Shown here: one piece after another, positions 44,988 to 57,090 of the stretch
How positions within the stretch are numbered: the stretch's first letter is position 1
How the letters are laid out: the number at the start of each line of letters is the position of its first letter
Source: Cotesia glomerata
Taxonomy: Eukaryota > Arthropoda > Insecta > Hymenoptera > Braconidae
Assembly (NCBI RefSeq): GCF_020080835.1
Contig: NC_058164.1
Span: 22,841,510-22,905,509, forward strand
Direction: 5' to 3'
Length of the DNA stretch: 64,000 nt
Translations under genes and position numbers: made by a program
Notes under the pieces: generated by a model
Seen by the model: the letters and a program-made list of their open reading frames with translations, nothing else
Told to the model about the DNA's origin: nothing
Databases searched by the model: none

Positions 44988-46071
44988 TTTTCAGTATTAA
45001 AGCGAGGAATTTTTTTTCTGCATAAATTTGTCAAAAATTTTTCATGCAAAAATTTATTAAAATTAAATTTATATTTAATTTTAATAATTAATTAAATAAA
45101 CAAATAATGAATAATAAAATAATAAATAATTATTTTAATTGAATAAAAAATTTATAAAAATTAAAAAAGAGGCTAGAGCGCTGAAGACACATTAAAGCTT
45201 ACTGAAGATTCATTGAATAGAATTTTTATTGTACAAATTTGAGAAATTGTTATTGATGGAATATTATTATTGTAAATTTTATAAGTTTTGTATTTTGGAA
45301 AAACAAGATTTAATTTTAATAAGATTGAATGTTTAATTTATTTTTTTAATTTAATTTATTTTTTTAAGTTATTTAATTTGACAACATAAATAGAAAAAGA
45401 TCTTATTTCAGCTCGAGCTAATAGTAAAAAAAATTATAAATATTATTGAAGTATATTTCTACAAATAATATTTAACTAATTGCATACATTTTTATGAGAA
45501 TGATAATTTAGAATGAACTGTGATTAAGTAACAACTGATTATGAAAATGAGTCATTTTTATACAGCTAAAAAGTCGAGGGCGATTGCAGCGCTGCCTTAA
45601 AATCAAAGTGAAAGCTTCAGTGAATTAAAAAAATACCGCTAATTCTTTGAAATGTACATTACCTCGATAATTTCCGATAATAAATTTATTTTTTTCCAAC
45701 TTATACTATCAATACGCAATAAAATATATTTTTTATCAATAATTCTTAACAGTTGAATAGATAATTTTTTTTTTTGTAATCGAAAAATGTTTTTTTAGTA
45801 AGAAATTTATGAAAAATTTCAGAAGAATTATTTTTAAAACTCACGAAAAACCTTGAAAAAAATAATGATATTTTGTATCATACTTATCTAAATATTGTAA
45901 AATAGAATTATTCAGAAAAAAGTTTAAGTTGTTATTCATTTCTTGTGCTGACATTTAGCCGAAAAAAAATTTTATTTTATTAATTCTATTATATAGTAAC
46001 AAAAATCACAATTTACAAACATAAGAACTTAAATATTTATAGACTATTTACAATTGCCATAAATTATCAAA
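44988..46071. other. 3' flank of 5'-nucleotidase, no gene seen
   Basis: AT-rich. AATAAA at 45095-45100 is a likely poly-A signal. No repeat with recognisable ends. Confidence 0.5.
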
Positions 46072-46497
46072 ATGTTTCCTAAAATTCTGGGAAAACGATT
46101 TAAACCGGAAGACAGTTCAAAAGACGGATCAGGTCAAGAAAAGAAAAGAAAAATTGACCTCCACAATATGTCGAAGGTTCCAAATTTATCAGCTCAAGCA
46201 CTTGGAAATATATCACCCATTCAAGAAAATAATGACAGCTTACTTCATGGTTTTAACAGGAGACAAGTTCCTGATGATCGAAAATCAGTTCTTCCCAATT
46301 TGGATAATGCTATCAGAGAATTGAAGAATTTAAAAGATTCTCCTAATTTCAGAGATATATTGATCAGTTATTTACAATCCACGCCGATCTTAGAATACTA
46401 CCCGCTAGCAACTATTAAAATAAAATTTTCTGTAGCGTTTGGTGCCGATAAGAAAAAAGCTCTTGATGTTCTAAATGACCCACGGCTGTATTCATAG
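46072..46497 (+). CDS. Hypothetical 141-aa protein
   Basis: A single open frame from ATG (good context, CAAAATG) to TAG. The N terminus is basic and polar (KRFKPEDSSKDGSGQEKKRK, nuclear-localisation-like). The middle is low complexity. The C-terminal half looks folded: LPNLDNAIRELKNLKD, FRDILISYLQSTPILEYYPL and a helix-like FGADKKKALDVLNDP. I do not recognise the family. It lies 1.1 kb after the 5'-nucleotidase and just before a duplicated block (46523). It could be a real small gene, a terminal exon or a retrocopy. Confidence 0.4.
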   Translation: MFPKILGKRFKPEDSSKDGSGQEKKRKIDLHNMSKVPNLSAQALGNISPIQENNDSLLHGFNRRQVPDDRKSVLPNLDNAIRELKNLKDSPNFRDILISYLQSTPILEYYPLATIKIKFSVAFGADKKKALDVLNDPRLYS

Positions 46498-46522
46498 GGG
46501 ATTCATGTTGATACGCAATTAA

Positions 46523-47470
46523 AATACACGTAAATACCATGTAATCGTTACTTTTACAATAATTGTAGATAGTAGTAACATTTAAATGCACTTGATAATA
46601 AATAGCTATGTAATTAAATATCATACATTTGTTGAGTTTTTGTCGAGTCTAATCAACTGAATTAATTGACTGACGTTATTTCAATTGTTACAATACACTT
46701 TTAACAGGACAACTGATTTGAAAAATAATCGGTGAAGAATTTACCGAAAAAAAAAATAATCCGATTTTATTTATCTATTTTATGCTGGCAATATCAAATA
46801 CAGAAGTGGCGCATAGATTAATTACGCTCGTCTTTAAAATATAACACCCGGTGTCGCTTGATAATATTGATAAATAAAAATCTTTCTTCAACATTTAAAA
46901 CTCTGGGTCACTTTAAAAATAAATCATTTCCTCGAATTACTTTTAGACTATCGAGTGAGAAAAAATATTTAAAATGTTGTGATATTAATAAATTATATTA
47001 TATGGACAAGAATAAAATATTTAAAACGTGGCATCAATTAATAAATGTAGGTGACATCAAAATACATCCGATAAATGATAAGTAAAAATAAAAAAAGTAA
47101 CCTATACTGTGCGAAGTACTATTTATAAATTTGTTCATTTAAATGCCGTAATTTTTTGTAATCCTGTCACACTTTCAATATATTTTTACATTAATTTCAA
47201 AACTTGAAACATTTCAGCAATAAAATCTTTTAAAAGTTTCTAATATAACGATTAAAGATTCAAGTCAAGAAATGAATACATAAAAGTTTCCAATTTCGAA
47301 ATCCAATAAGCGGTAAATTTTTTAAATTCGCCTTTTTTATATGCTCATTACCACAATTTAGCCTAAAAATAGAATAGAAGGTGCACATTATTTAAGCAGG
47401 TGTTTTATTAACAGGTGCTTAAAAAAGCAGCTGTTTAAAAAGAAAATAATTTTTTTTTTTTTTAAATCAT
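46523..47470 (+). repeat. Segmental duplication, left copy
   Basis: From TACACGTAAATACCATGTAA to about AAATAATTTTTTTTTTTAAA, it matches 56333-57090 at roughly 90 percent by eye in the same orientation, with two deletions in the right copy. The two copies flank the gene at 48227-55498. They contain a small conserved ORF. Confidence 0.8.
46858..47085 (+). CDS. Small duplicated ORF (left copy)
   Basis: About 75 codons, with 56671-56901 as paralogue. The two differ by several amino-acid changes and one in-frame 3-bp difference (CCD against CRGD) with no stops. The first 35 residues lack acidic residues and carry Lys, Arg, Ser and hydrophobics (INKNLSSTFKTLGHFKNKSF), compatible with a mitochondrial targeting peptide. 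The start is a weak point: the first listed codon is a near-cognate, with ATG-type starts only in the right copy. No family recognised. Confidence 0.35.
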   Translation: MIILINKNLSSTFKTLGHFKNKSFPRITFRLSSEKKYLKCCDINKLYYMDKNKIFKTWHQLINVGDIKIHPINDK

Positions 47471-47523
47471 TCAATTTTTCCGCGCTCTTTACCGCCTTCC
47501 TTCCATTGGTTCTTCGAGAAACT

Positions 47524-47580
47524 CGCACCTGCGCAGTAGATCTTAGAATTGCGCAGAAGCTTTTAGACATGCGCAGTAGA
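47524..47580. promoter_or_regulatory. Three TGCGCAG sites at 20-bp spacing
   Basis: GCGCAG occurs at 47531, 47551 and 47571, exactly 20 bp apart, each preceded by T and embedded in TGCGCAG[TA]AG. GCGCA is the half-site of NRF-1/erect-wing-type factors. The cluster lies about 650 bp upstream of the start codon at 48227, in the only GC-richer patch nearby, so it may mark that gene's promoter. Confidence 0.45.
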
Positions 47581-48226
47581 ATATTTTCTGCTCATAAGTA
47601 CTAGAAGCATCGGAAAAAAAATTGTTTTGTGAAATTCACTGAAAATTGAAGTAAAATTTTTCATTTTTTTTAATTGAATCCTCTTTAATAAAACTATTGT
47701 TTCTTATTTGTAAAAAAAGAGCAAAGGTTAAAGTAAAAGGAGAAATTGATGGTAAGAACGCACTCTGCCTACTGTAATATCGGTAGCAGCTGCTTTTCCG
47801 CTGTTACTATCCTCTCGAAAATGTTTTTGTATGCGAGTGTGTGTGCATGTATGTTACAGTCATACCTGGTCGCTCCCCGAGACTCAGAATTCAGAATCAA
47901 CCGCTTCTTGCCGATTCAGTGCATCCAGAGCCACGCGGCTCGATGGGTCTGTTAAATAAATAAATTTTTTTATTTAATTATATTTAGTGATTATTATTAT
48001 TACTGTTTTTACTGATAAAATTATTTTTAAGTGAATAGATTAAGTGGAAAAATTCTCAACTATGCGATCTGGAAAATTTGGCAAGTGTGATTTTTACTAG
48101 TGCAGTGCATAATTATTTTTTTTTTTTTTTTTTAATTACCAAATTAATTAGTAGCGGAAATTAAGTGGATGGAATAAACCGTCAGGTGGTTATACATATA
48201 TACATAATCCAGGATATAAAAGAATC

Positions 48227-51200
48227 ATGCGAGACACTAGTGACATGATGGAAGACGCCATGTCAGAGGTAACGTTTTTGTTTATATTTATTTATTTTTT
48301 ATTATTTTTTTAGTTTTTTATCGAAGGAAGTTTTAAGCGGACGGGAAAATTTTTATTTTCCGGTGATTCTTTTTTGAACGATTTTTTATCGTGTATTTGG
48401 TTGGTCTGATGGATGGATTATATTAAAGGGAATATTTGTGTCAATATCAATTTGCAGTGATTAATTATTTATGGATTTAATAAATTTAAAAAATGTCAAT
48501 TTATTTTTGTGGAGTCACAAAAAATTTAGAAAAATTATACAAAAACAAGTTTCTAGTTGACTTTTTTATAGTTTTTTGCAAAAATTTTTTAGATTGGATA
48601 TCTAGTTTTTTTATTTTTTAAGTGTTCATATTATTATTTTTCTGTAAAATAAAATAGTTTAGTTATAACTATAGGATTATATTATTTGAATGGAATGATT
48701 AATAAATTATTGATGAATTTAATGAAAATAAGTGGAAAACAGCAATTTGATAAATCCCTGGGGTATTTTTGGTAATTAATGCCCAGATGTGGTTCTCTGA
48801 TTATTTTTCTACGATACGGTGACCAAAAAAATGACCCGCAGTAATTAAAGAAAACAACCGCGGGTGTTTGCAGCTCCAAATAACCGGAAAGTCGTTTATT
48901 ATTTGAAAAGTATTATTAAAAGTTTATTTTATTCGTCCGGTGGGGTGACTGCTAAAGCAAAAATGAATTAAGACAACTCGGATGAATTACCGGGACAAAT
49001 AATCGAGCCTGTGATCATTAAAAGCTAAATAATATTTAAAATCGGTGATCGAGACTCAACTTAGGTGGTTTAAATATAATGACCAGAGCTTGTTGCGCTC
49101 TCCAAAAGCATTTAATCCATCGAGTATTTTTATTTATTACAATCATCGAAATAACATTCCTCGGGATAATTATTTATCTTCGGTTGTCGATCAAACAACC
49201 CCATTTAAATAATAACTGACAAGTATCAGTCTTTTTTATTTTATTTACCGCTGAGCTACGTTCATAAAACTTTCGTTCCCACTTTCCTCCTGCCCTCAAC
49301 ATTGTTTAACAAATATCTAAATAAACAATAGAGTCCACTTGGAAATTCTATCAACACAGAAATTTGAAACATTCTCCACTTTAACGCATTGTTAAATTAC
49401 ACCGACAAATCCACGAGATTTTATTTAGGAAATCTACACTGTCTAGTTAGTCAAGCTCCCTACTCTCATTTTTATAAATTACCACGCTCAATTAGTTACT
49501 TAACTTATCTGCTTACAACCGAATAATTGAATATTTTAAATCAATCATAATAAAACCTACTTATAGAATTGAAATTGAATTTAAAGCAAATAAAAGTAAC
49601 CTGGAATACAGTTACACTAAAATCAATACTCACCATCCCGAGAATTCATTAAGCTTTATCTTATTGGCACAAAACGGTGCTTTTTATTCAATTCCCAGTT
49701 CTAACAATAAATTCATTTGTTTTGATTAAATGAATATCCGCTTGGTAACCATAGTTAAATGAATCAATCCACGATTATTCTGCAGTTGAAGCTGGTTTCG
49801 CTGGAAAACATTATTATTCTTCTCCGTTCTCTTGCCTTTCTTTTTCTCTCTCTTACTCTTAATCGTTTTTTTTTTTTTTTTTTATTACTCGGTTAACTGT
49901 CTTCAACTTATCTTATTCCCTTTAATTTCTCAACTCTAATTCATTTCATTCCTTGCCATCAGTCCTCCAATAATCGATTTAACCTTACTATTTAATTAAA
50001 CACTAATTTTTTTTAAATAATCATAATTATCAATCAATACACAGAAAAAAAAATTTACTTGAATCATCAAGTTAATAATTTTGAAGAATTTCATCTTCTT
50101 GATTTGAGTAGTAAAATTCTTGAACCCAGGAATTTTTCTCGGTTTAAGTAAATTTTATTTAATTCAAGAATTTTTCGCTTGATTCAATTTAATTTTTTTT
50201 TTTCAGTGTATAATCAATTATTGTTCTGTCCAACTTAATTTATTTCATTGAACTGCTTTCTCCTAAAAAAACAAAATTTACTGCATTGATAAAGAGAATT
50301 AATGATAAATTGAACATAATTTCTTGCTTTGAATCAAAATTACACACCGATAAAAAAATGAATTTGCATCAAGATAATTATTTTTGATCTAAGAAGATTA
50401 TTTTAAAGAATTTCATTTGGATTCAAGTAAATTTTACTTGATTTAAGAATTTTTTATTTTCAGCTAATCAAATTCTTAAAACTGATAAGAATTTTTTCTT
50501 TAATCAAGTTCATTTTTTTATCAATCCATGATTAGTTGCCAAAATTTTTATTTGTTTCTAACTCTCTAGATCAATGCAGCCACATAATTTTAGCTTACTT
50601 GAACTGTTGAATATTCATGCTCATTTATTCCCTCAGACATTTTATAAATTGCTAATTTTATAATCAATTTTACCATCAATTAATGACTAAATTACAATTT
50701 TGCGTTACAGCGACTTAAATTTCTTGCTCTAAAAAAAAAATTTAGATTAATGTTTCGTGATTGCTGTTTATCTATAAATTGAAATGAAAAAAATACTTTG
50801 TTATACATTGACAATTTTTAATATTCAAATATTATTGCAGTAATAAATTGAGTCAATGCAGATCAATTTTTTTAGACTTAAATTTTTTTTTTAATTTTGA
50901 AGGCAAAATATATCAATTTTTTTAGTTCGCCAAAATTTATTTTTTCAACACACTACATATTGATAAATTACGTTAATGCAGTGTAAAATCTCAATTTTTC
51001 ATCGATTTATTATTCAAAAAAAATTAAGTTGAATCAAAAAAATAATTTTTAACGATTTTATCGTCTTAATTCAAGACAATGAAACTCTTCAAAATTATTT
51101 TCTTAGATCAAGAATTTTTTTCTTGATTCGTTAATTTAAAAAAAAATTCCTCTATCCTTTCAGGAAGGGTATAACCTCATATTTTATCATTATCAATAAC

Positions 51201-54200
51201 TTGTTACCTAAAATATGTATCTGACTACCGTGCATCTTACAATACAACAAAACCCAAAAAAAAAAAAACGATCGTCCTTGCCTGAGTAGGTCAGTAGGAA
51301 AAAAGTAAAATGAATTTTACCCAAGAAAAATAGTCACTCTTTAAGGAATATTATTTTATGATCCATCTACCGGAAAACCTTAAACACATAAATAGATTTA
51401 ATTGCATGTACTATTGCCGTTACCGGTCAGCATCATTGAATTGTGTGTATAGTAGCTACTATGTACAATCTTCGGTTTGTTCTTTTCGTAATACACAGCG
51501 TTAAGGAAAAAAGTAGCTATAAATTTTAAAAGAAATTTTATGGACCAAGGACACTAGTTTTAGTCGGACCTTTAACAATTTTATGCTTTTACTCCTTCAC
51601 AATTTTCAGTACGATCTTTTATTGTCGGATTTTTTTTTTATTGAATAAATTTTTTTACGGGTTAGAATTATTAGTTGCTATAATAAATGTTGAAATAATA
51701 AACGATGATAAATTGATTATTTATAAATGAAAAATTTTATTTTTCTAGGACACGATGATGGATTGTGGAGGTGATGGTGGCGTCAGCGATCTCAGTGATT
51801 TAACGACAGATATTTCAGATACTTCGGAAAATATTCGTGGTAATTTTTTTTTGTTTTTTTTTAGGTATTATTCATTTAATTAATTAAGTGTAATTATTAT
51901 CGGTAATTCAACAGTAAATCTAATAGATATAATATGAATATTAATAATTACTAGCAACCCGCAGTCACTATATGTGACTGCCGAGAATTGCGAACTATAA
52001 TAAATAAAATTTTGCTTAATTGTATAATGACGTTTGTTAAAGTGTACTGTACTTTCTTAACTATTGACATTTATAAAGATATAAGCTCATCCCGATGTTA
52101 CACTCATCAAGAGCTTTCATTTGAGTACCCACATGCATTTTGATATATTTTTCATATATGGGTGATTCTCTGTAAAGATGTTTTTTGCTGTCCCAGGCAT
52201 TTTTTTATTAGAAAAATTGTTATTTTGTTACTAAAAAAAATTTATTACGAAAGTAAAAAAACATTCCTATTTGGAGCATTGAAAACTAAAATGGAATAAA
52301 TTTTGGTTTTTTTGCTATAAATTCGTAAACCACCGAAATGTCAGTCCCCTGGGCTGTCCCAGTCCCAAAATTAAAACTTTAAGATTAAATTTTAAGTTAT
52401 TCGTCAATAATATATAATTTAGTCCATAACGTTTATAAACTTAATTAGTTAACTAACAATCTTCTTCAATAAAAAAGACCGAAAGTTAATTTGTTTCATT
52501 AAATTCATTAAACCAAAGTTTGTCCCAGGCATTTTAAGATCAGTCCCCTGCCAGAAGTTCAAAGCCAAAAAAAAAAAAATCTAGCGTGTTATTTTAGCTT
52601 TTGTAAGGTTTATAAGGATCTAACTAGCCTTAAGTTAATAACCATAGGGCTGTTAGCGCTTTATCGCCATTTTATTTAGTGTCAAAGCACCGTTTGTGCT
52701 GGAAATATGTGACTGGGCCACTTCAAAACTCAGTCCCCTGGCAGCTATTTTTATATATAATTTATTTATAAAATTGGATCCATAAGTCTTAATATTATTC
52801 TAATTAATGTAAACATTCATTGAGAACTTAAAAAGTTGAATGCATTGAAATAGTTTGCTTGATTTTTCTCAATTTGATAAAAAAAATCAGTCCCTTGGCA
52901 GTCAGTCCCCTGTCATGTTATATGGCAAAAGATACACAAATATCGAAAAAGCAAAAATTAATTCGGCTGTTTATTTATTATAATTAAGCTGATAGTTTTG
53001 AAGCCTTTGTTAATTTTTATTCTAATAAAATCAAAAATAATTTGGTCGGACAATTTTGTACAGATTTAAGACGTCCTTACAGAGAATCACCCATATACAT
53101 ATATATAAATATATAAAATATATCAAAAATTGATGTGGGTACTCAAATGAAAGGTCACGATAAGTGTAATGTCGGGGTGAACTTATATCTTTAAAAATGT
53201 CAATAGTTGACAAGATACAAGGTCATCTCTTAATTATTGATATTTTTAAAGATGTAAACTCGTCCTGATGTTACACTCATCAAGAGCTTTTATTTGAGTA
53301 AATATGTATGTATAAATGTATATGGTATTTGTGAAATATATAAAATATATGAAAAATTGATATGGGTACTCAAATGAAAAGTTTCGATGAGTGTAATATC
53401 GGGGTGAGCTTATTTCTTTAAAAATGTCAATAGTTCACAAGATACAAGGTAATTTCTCTATTATGTAGCTAGAGCTACACAGAAAAAAAGGTTTATTTGA
53501 GCCAAGAAAACATTTTTCTTCCTAATTATTTTCTTGAGCAAAAAAAAAAAATTTTTTGACATAAGAAATTTCAGTTATTCCAACAAAATTAATTCTCTTG
53601 CTTTAAGAAATACGTATCTTGATCCAAGAAAATTTGTTTAAGTTAAGAAAATCTTGTTTTTTTTTTGAGAAAATTTAGCTTCTTGCTCCAAAAAATTAAA
53701 TATAAAGATAGAAGTAAATTTTCATTTATATTTTTATTGATTAACATATGTCAAATGGGAAGATCAAATAACATTGAATTATTTTTTTTCATTCAATATT
53801 TATAATTGCACGCTAAAATAATATAAAATGAGTATCAAATATTCAAGAAAAAAATTTTCTCAAGGTGAGAAAATTTTTTTCTCAGCTGAAATAAGTGGCA
53901 CTACTTCCCTAAAGTATCTAAAAATCTTGATCAAATATAAAAATTTATTGTATCAAGTATTTATGATAATTTGAATTAAGAAAAAATTACTTCCACCAAG
54001 AATAGAATTTCAAGAAAAATTTTTACTTCGGCCAACACAACTTAAGTCGAATTCGGTCTTTCATCAGGCACCCGAATATTTTTTTGAGCCAAGAATTTTG
54101 TTCTCCAGTCAAGAAATTTTTCTTTCTGTGTAGATCATTCTCGAATTCAGCCTAAATACATCATAATAAATTAACTATATTGATGAGAATGATATAAAAC

Positions 54201-55498
54201 TTTGAAAGGGCACAAATTCAACTCAAGACCTTTGCAATAACGCTGAAATTCACTAAAAAAACAGATTTTATCATGTGACTATTCTGGAGATAAAATTTTT
54301 CTTATTCTCTTAATAATATAGATAGTAATAAAATTAATTTTTGAATTTATTAAAACTTACTAATCCTTTAAGCTGATATTATTTTTTATTAAAAATTTTT
54401 ATCGGAACTTTTAATCAAAAATTTTGTTCTTTAAGTGATTTTTATTCATTTATTTAAGTTAATAACTAATAACAATAATAATAATAATAATAATAAATTT
54501 AGAAATCTTTCATTATGATTGTTATTATTGTTCAAAAAAAAATTATTTGAAATCCACCAAATAATTTTAATATATACCTATACTTCACCTGCTAAGGGTG
54601 GTCATCTACTTTCTTCTCTCCTGCCTATTCACTGTCTATGGCTCCATACATACATACACACACTTACACACACATACGGGTGGTTGCGATCAGACAAAAA
54701 AAAATCTCACAGCCATCCAGTAAATAAAAAGAGACGTGATCTAGACTCGTGCGAAATTAAGGGCTGAGAACTATAAAGTAGATCTTATTTACAATATAAA
54801 ACGGGTAACAGGTAGTTCCCATGAGACGGATCCAGTTGATGATTCCCATGCTATAAAAAACCTATAATAAAATAATAATCAAATTTTCGATTCGACTCTG
54901 GTCTAGACTCGGCGTGTAATATTAATTTATCCCTACTTGAGAATATTTAATATAAATTACAACCCTCTGATAATAAATTTATCAATAAAAATTTCCAGTG
55001 GCGGCAGAACGGCTTCTGAATCTTCTGGGAGTCGAGGATGAAGACGATGATTTTCTGTCATCCGAGGACGAAGGAGTCGAGCTGGACATCGACGACGAGG
55101 ACGACGACGTGATATTTTCCGACGACGAAAACAACCGACTGCTCCAACAACTGGCAAATTCTCTCGCTGAAGAACTTAAAGCTAGTTCGCATCGGCAATC
55201 TTCACCTTCAGCTTCTTCTCTAGCTCCTCCAGCTTCATCAGCGACTCGAAAACACCAAAGCTACCACGCGGACTTGGAAGACCTGGAGCTGGACTATCGG
55301 TCCCACAAAAGGCTCAAAGTAGACAATGTCCAAAATTCTAGTCCCGTGTGTTCGTGGAACACCGGGTGGGACGCCTGTGCTACCGAAGCTGTGAGATATT
55401 TAATGGAAGAAGAGGGTCTTGCTGGTCATCATCCAACTGTCCTGGCGCTCAAAAATCACCTGGCGTTACAACGGAATTTATCAGCGTACAAAACTTAG
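48227..55498 (+). CDS. Acidic protein with Orange-domain-like C terminus
   Basis: Three exons, 48227-48268, 51749-51839 and 54999-55498, with GT-AG borders and phases 0 and 1, give 210 aa. Exons 1-2 are Asp/Ser/Thr-rich (MRDTSDMMEDAMSE; SDLSDLTTDISDTSENI). Exon 3 begins VAAERLLNLLGV, then a strongly acidic block (DEDDDFLSSEDEG, DDEDDDVIFSDDE), a helical LLQQLANSLAEELK, a Ser/Ala/Pro linker, a KRLKV patch and finally GWDACATEAVRYLMEEEGLA...LALKNHLALQR. The last part resembles the Orange domain of Hairy/E(spl)/HEY repressors (G-F-x2-C-x2-E...RYL...EGL...L-x2-HL), but there is no bHLH. A role in nuclear regulation is inference. A duplicated block flanks the gene on both sides. Confidence 0.7.
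50041..50215. mobile_element. Small MITE in intron 1
   Basis: ACACAGAAAAAAAAATTTAC and AATTTTTTTTTTTCAGTGTA form inverted ends around CTTGAATC/TTCAAG words similar to MITE C interiors. A like structure with CACCGATAAAAAAATGAA and TTCATTTTTTTATCAAT lies at 50344-50527. Confidence 0.5.
52160..53092. mobile_element. TIR element G with repeated CAGTCCCCTG
   Basis: Ends GGGTGATTCTCTGTAAAGAT and (complement) GGGTGATTCTCTGTAAGGAC, flanked by ATAT. The interior repeats CAGTCCCCTG or close variants (52342, 52550, 52731, 52888, 52902) plus GTCCCAGGCATTTT twice. About 930 bp, no transposase seen. Confidence 0.75.
53477..54131 (-). mobile_element. MITE C, copy 2
   Basis: Reverse-oriented relative of 24691-25317, with ends ACACAGAAAAAAAGGTTTAT and AAGAAATTTTTCTTTCTGTG, inserted in element F. 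Confidence 0.8.
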
Positions 55499-56332
55499 TA
55501 ACATTTCATATAGTTCATTATTTGTATTTATCTCTTTTCATCTACTTCTTTTTTTCATTTTCATTATTATTGATTATAATAATAATTAATAATTTATAAC
55601 AGTGATTGATTATTAGCGAAATTGTATACTTAATATTATTGATTCAATGATAAGTTGATTGACAGATTTGTGATGTAATGATAGTGATTAATTTTTATGG
55701 TCATGTGATTATTCGAAAAATTTTATTAAGAAAAAAAAATCTGCCCGGGACTCGATCTTAGGTTCTCCAAGCTATTGACCGAGCACTTCATCCCTCAGCC
55801 AAGTCAAATTTTTGGACTCCCTCCAAATTAAACGGGAAAAATTCTAAAATACTCAGATCGACTCCCCGAATTCAGAAAAAGTGTTATCAAATAAAAATTT
55901 TCAAAAATTTCTATAATTCTTGATCAAAATAAAATTTTCTAATGATCATACTGCCGTATTACTATCACGATGTACTGATTTTTCTTACGTTTATAATTAG
56001 GCTATTTAATTAAGTATTTTAAATATCGATCAAATACCCGAATGTGTATTGCATTTACTAATTTAATTTGATAATAAATAACCTGCTTAGTATTTAAAAA
56101 TCAAGAGTTCAAGCAGGTCTTGTTAGTCTCACAGTTACACGGAAATAAGTACTCGGAGTACTAATTATAATCATAATAATAAGCGTTCAAACAAGTGATT
56201 ACTTTTAAAATTCTGGACTCTAATTTTACTTTTAAGAATCTTTTAAATAAATTTAATTATTAATTATTAGCATAGTGACTAATGAAAAATTTTTAGGACG
56301 CACTGTAAATATGTAAAATAATTATTTAATTT
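55499..56332. other. 3' flank of the Orange-like gene; one tRNA-like patch
   Basis: AT-rich 3' sequence. The minus strand of 55742-55810 reads TTGGCTGAGGGATGAAGTGC ... AGATCGAGTCCCGGGCAG, similar to A and B boxes of tRNA but without a paired acceptor stem. Nothing else recognised. Confidence 0.35.
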
Positions 56333-57090
56333 ATACACGTAAATACCATGTAATTGTTACTTTTACAATAATTGTAGATAGTAGTAACATTTAAATGCAC
56401 TTGATAATAAATAAAAGCTATGAAATTAAATACCATTCATTTGTTGAGTTTTTGTCGAGCCTAATCAACTGAATGAATTGACTGACGTTATTTCAATTGT
56501 AACAATACGTTTTTAATAGGATAACTGATTTGAAAAATAATCGGTGAAGAATTTACCGGAAAAACAAAATAATCCGATTTTATTTATTTATTTTATGCTG
56601 GCAATATCAAATATAGAAGTGGCGCATAGATTAATCACGCGCGTCTTTAAAATATAACACCCGGTGTCGCTTGATAATGTTGATAAATAAAAATCTTTCT
56701 TCAACATTTGAAACTCTGGGTCACTTTAAAAATAAATTATTTCCTCGAATTACTTTTAGACTATCGAGTGAGAAAAAATATTTAAAATGTCGTGGTGATA
56801 TTAATAAATTATTTTATATGGACAAGAATAAAATATTTAAAACGTGGCATCAATTAATAAATGCAGGTGACACCAAAATATATCCGATAAATGATAAATA
56901 AAAATAAAAAAAGTAACCTATACTGTGCAAAGCCCTTTTTATAAATTTGTTATTTTTACATTAATTTCAAAATTTAAAATATCTCAACAATAAAATATAT
57001 TATAAGTTTCTATTATAACAATTAAAAATTCAAGTCAAGAAATGAATACGTAAAAGCCCTGAAAATAATTTTTTTTTTTTAAATCATTAC
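56333..57090 (+). repeat. Segmental duplication, right copy
   Basis: Same block as 46523-47470, shortened by deletions corresponding to about 47135-47188 and 47290-47440. Confidence 0.8.
56671..56901 (+). CDS. Small duplicated ORF (right copy)
   Basis: 76 codons, homologous to 46858-47085, no stops. Changes include K to E, S to L, V to A and I to T, plus one extra residue. Whether it is under selection cannot be told from two copies; see the findings. Confidence 0.35.
   Translation: MIMLINKNLSSTFETLGHFKNKLFPRITFRLSSEKKYLKCRGDINKLFYMDKNKIFKTWHQLINAGDTKIYPINDK

Larger units (their letters stand above)
51952..54330. mobile_element. Element F in intron 2, hosting two further elements
   Basis: Opens ACTAGCAACCCGCAGTCACT and closes in TTATTCTCTTAATAATATAG. 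It holds inverted and direct copies of TTTCATTTGAGTACCCACAT-type words (52115, 53130, 53350). The closing part recurs near 59868-60080 and 60330-60520. It is interrupted by 52160-53092 and 53477-54131. No ORF; class unknown. Confidence 0.5.

Noticed and set aside
47746..47955. A 69-aa plus-strand ORF upstream of the Orange-like gene
   Set aside because: No domain, no signal of constraint; more likely 5' flanking or UTR sequence.
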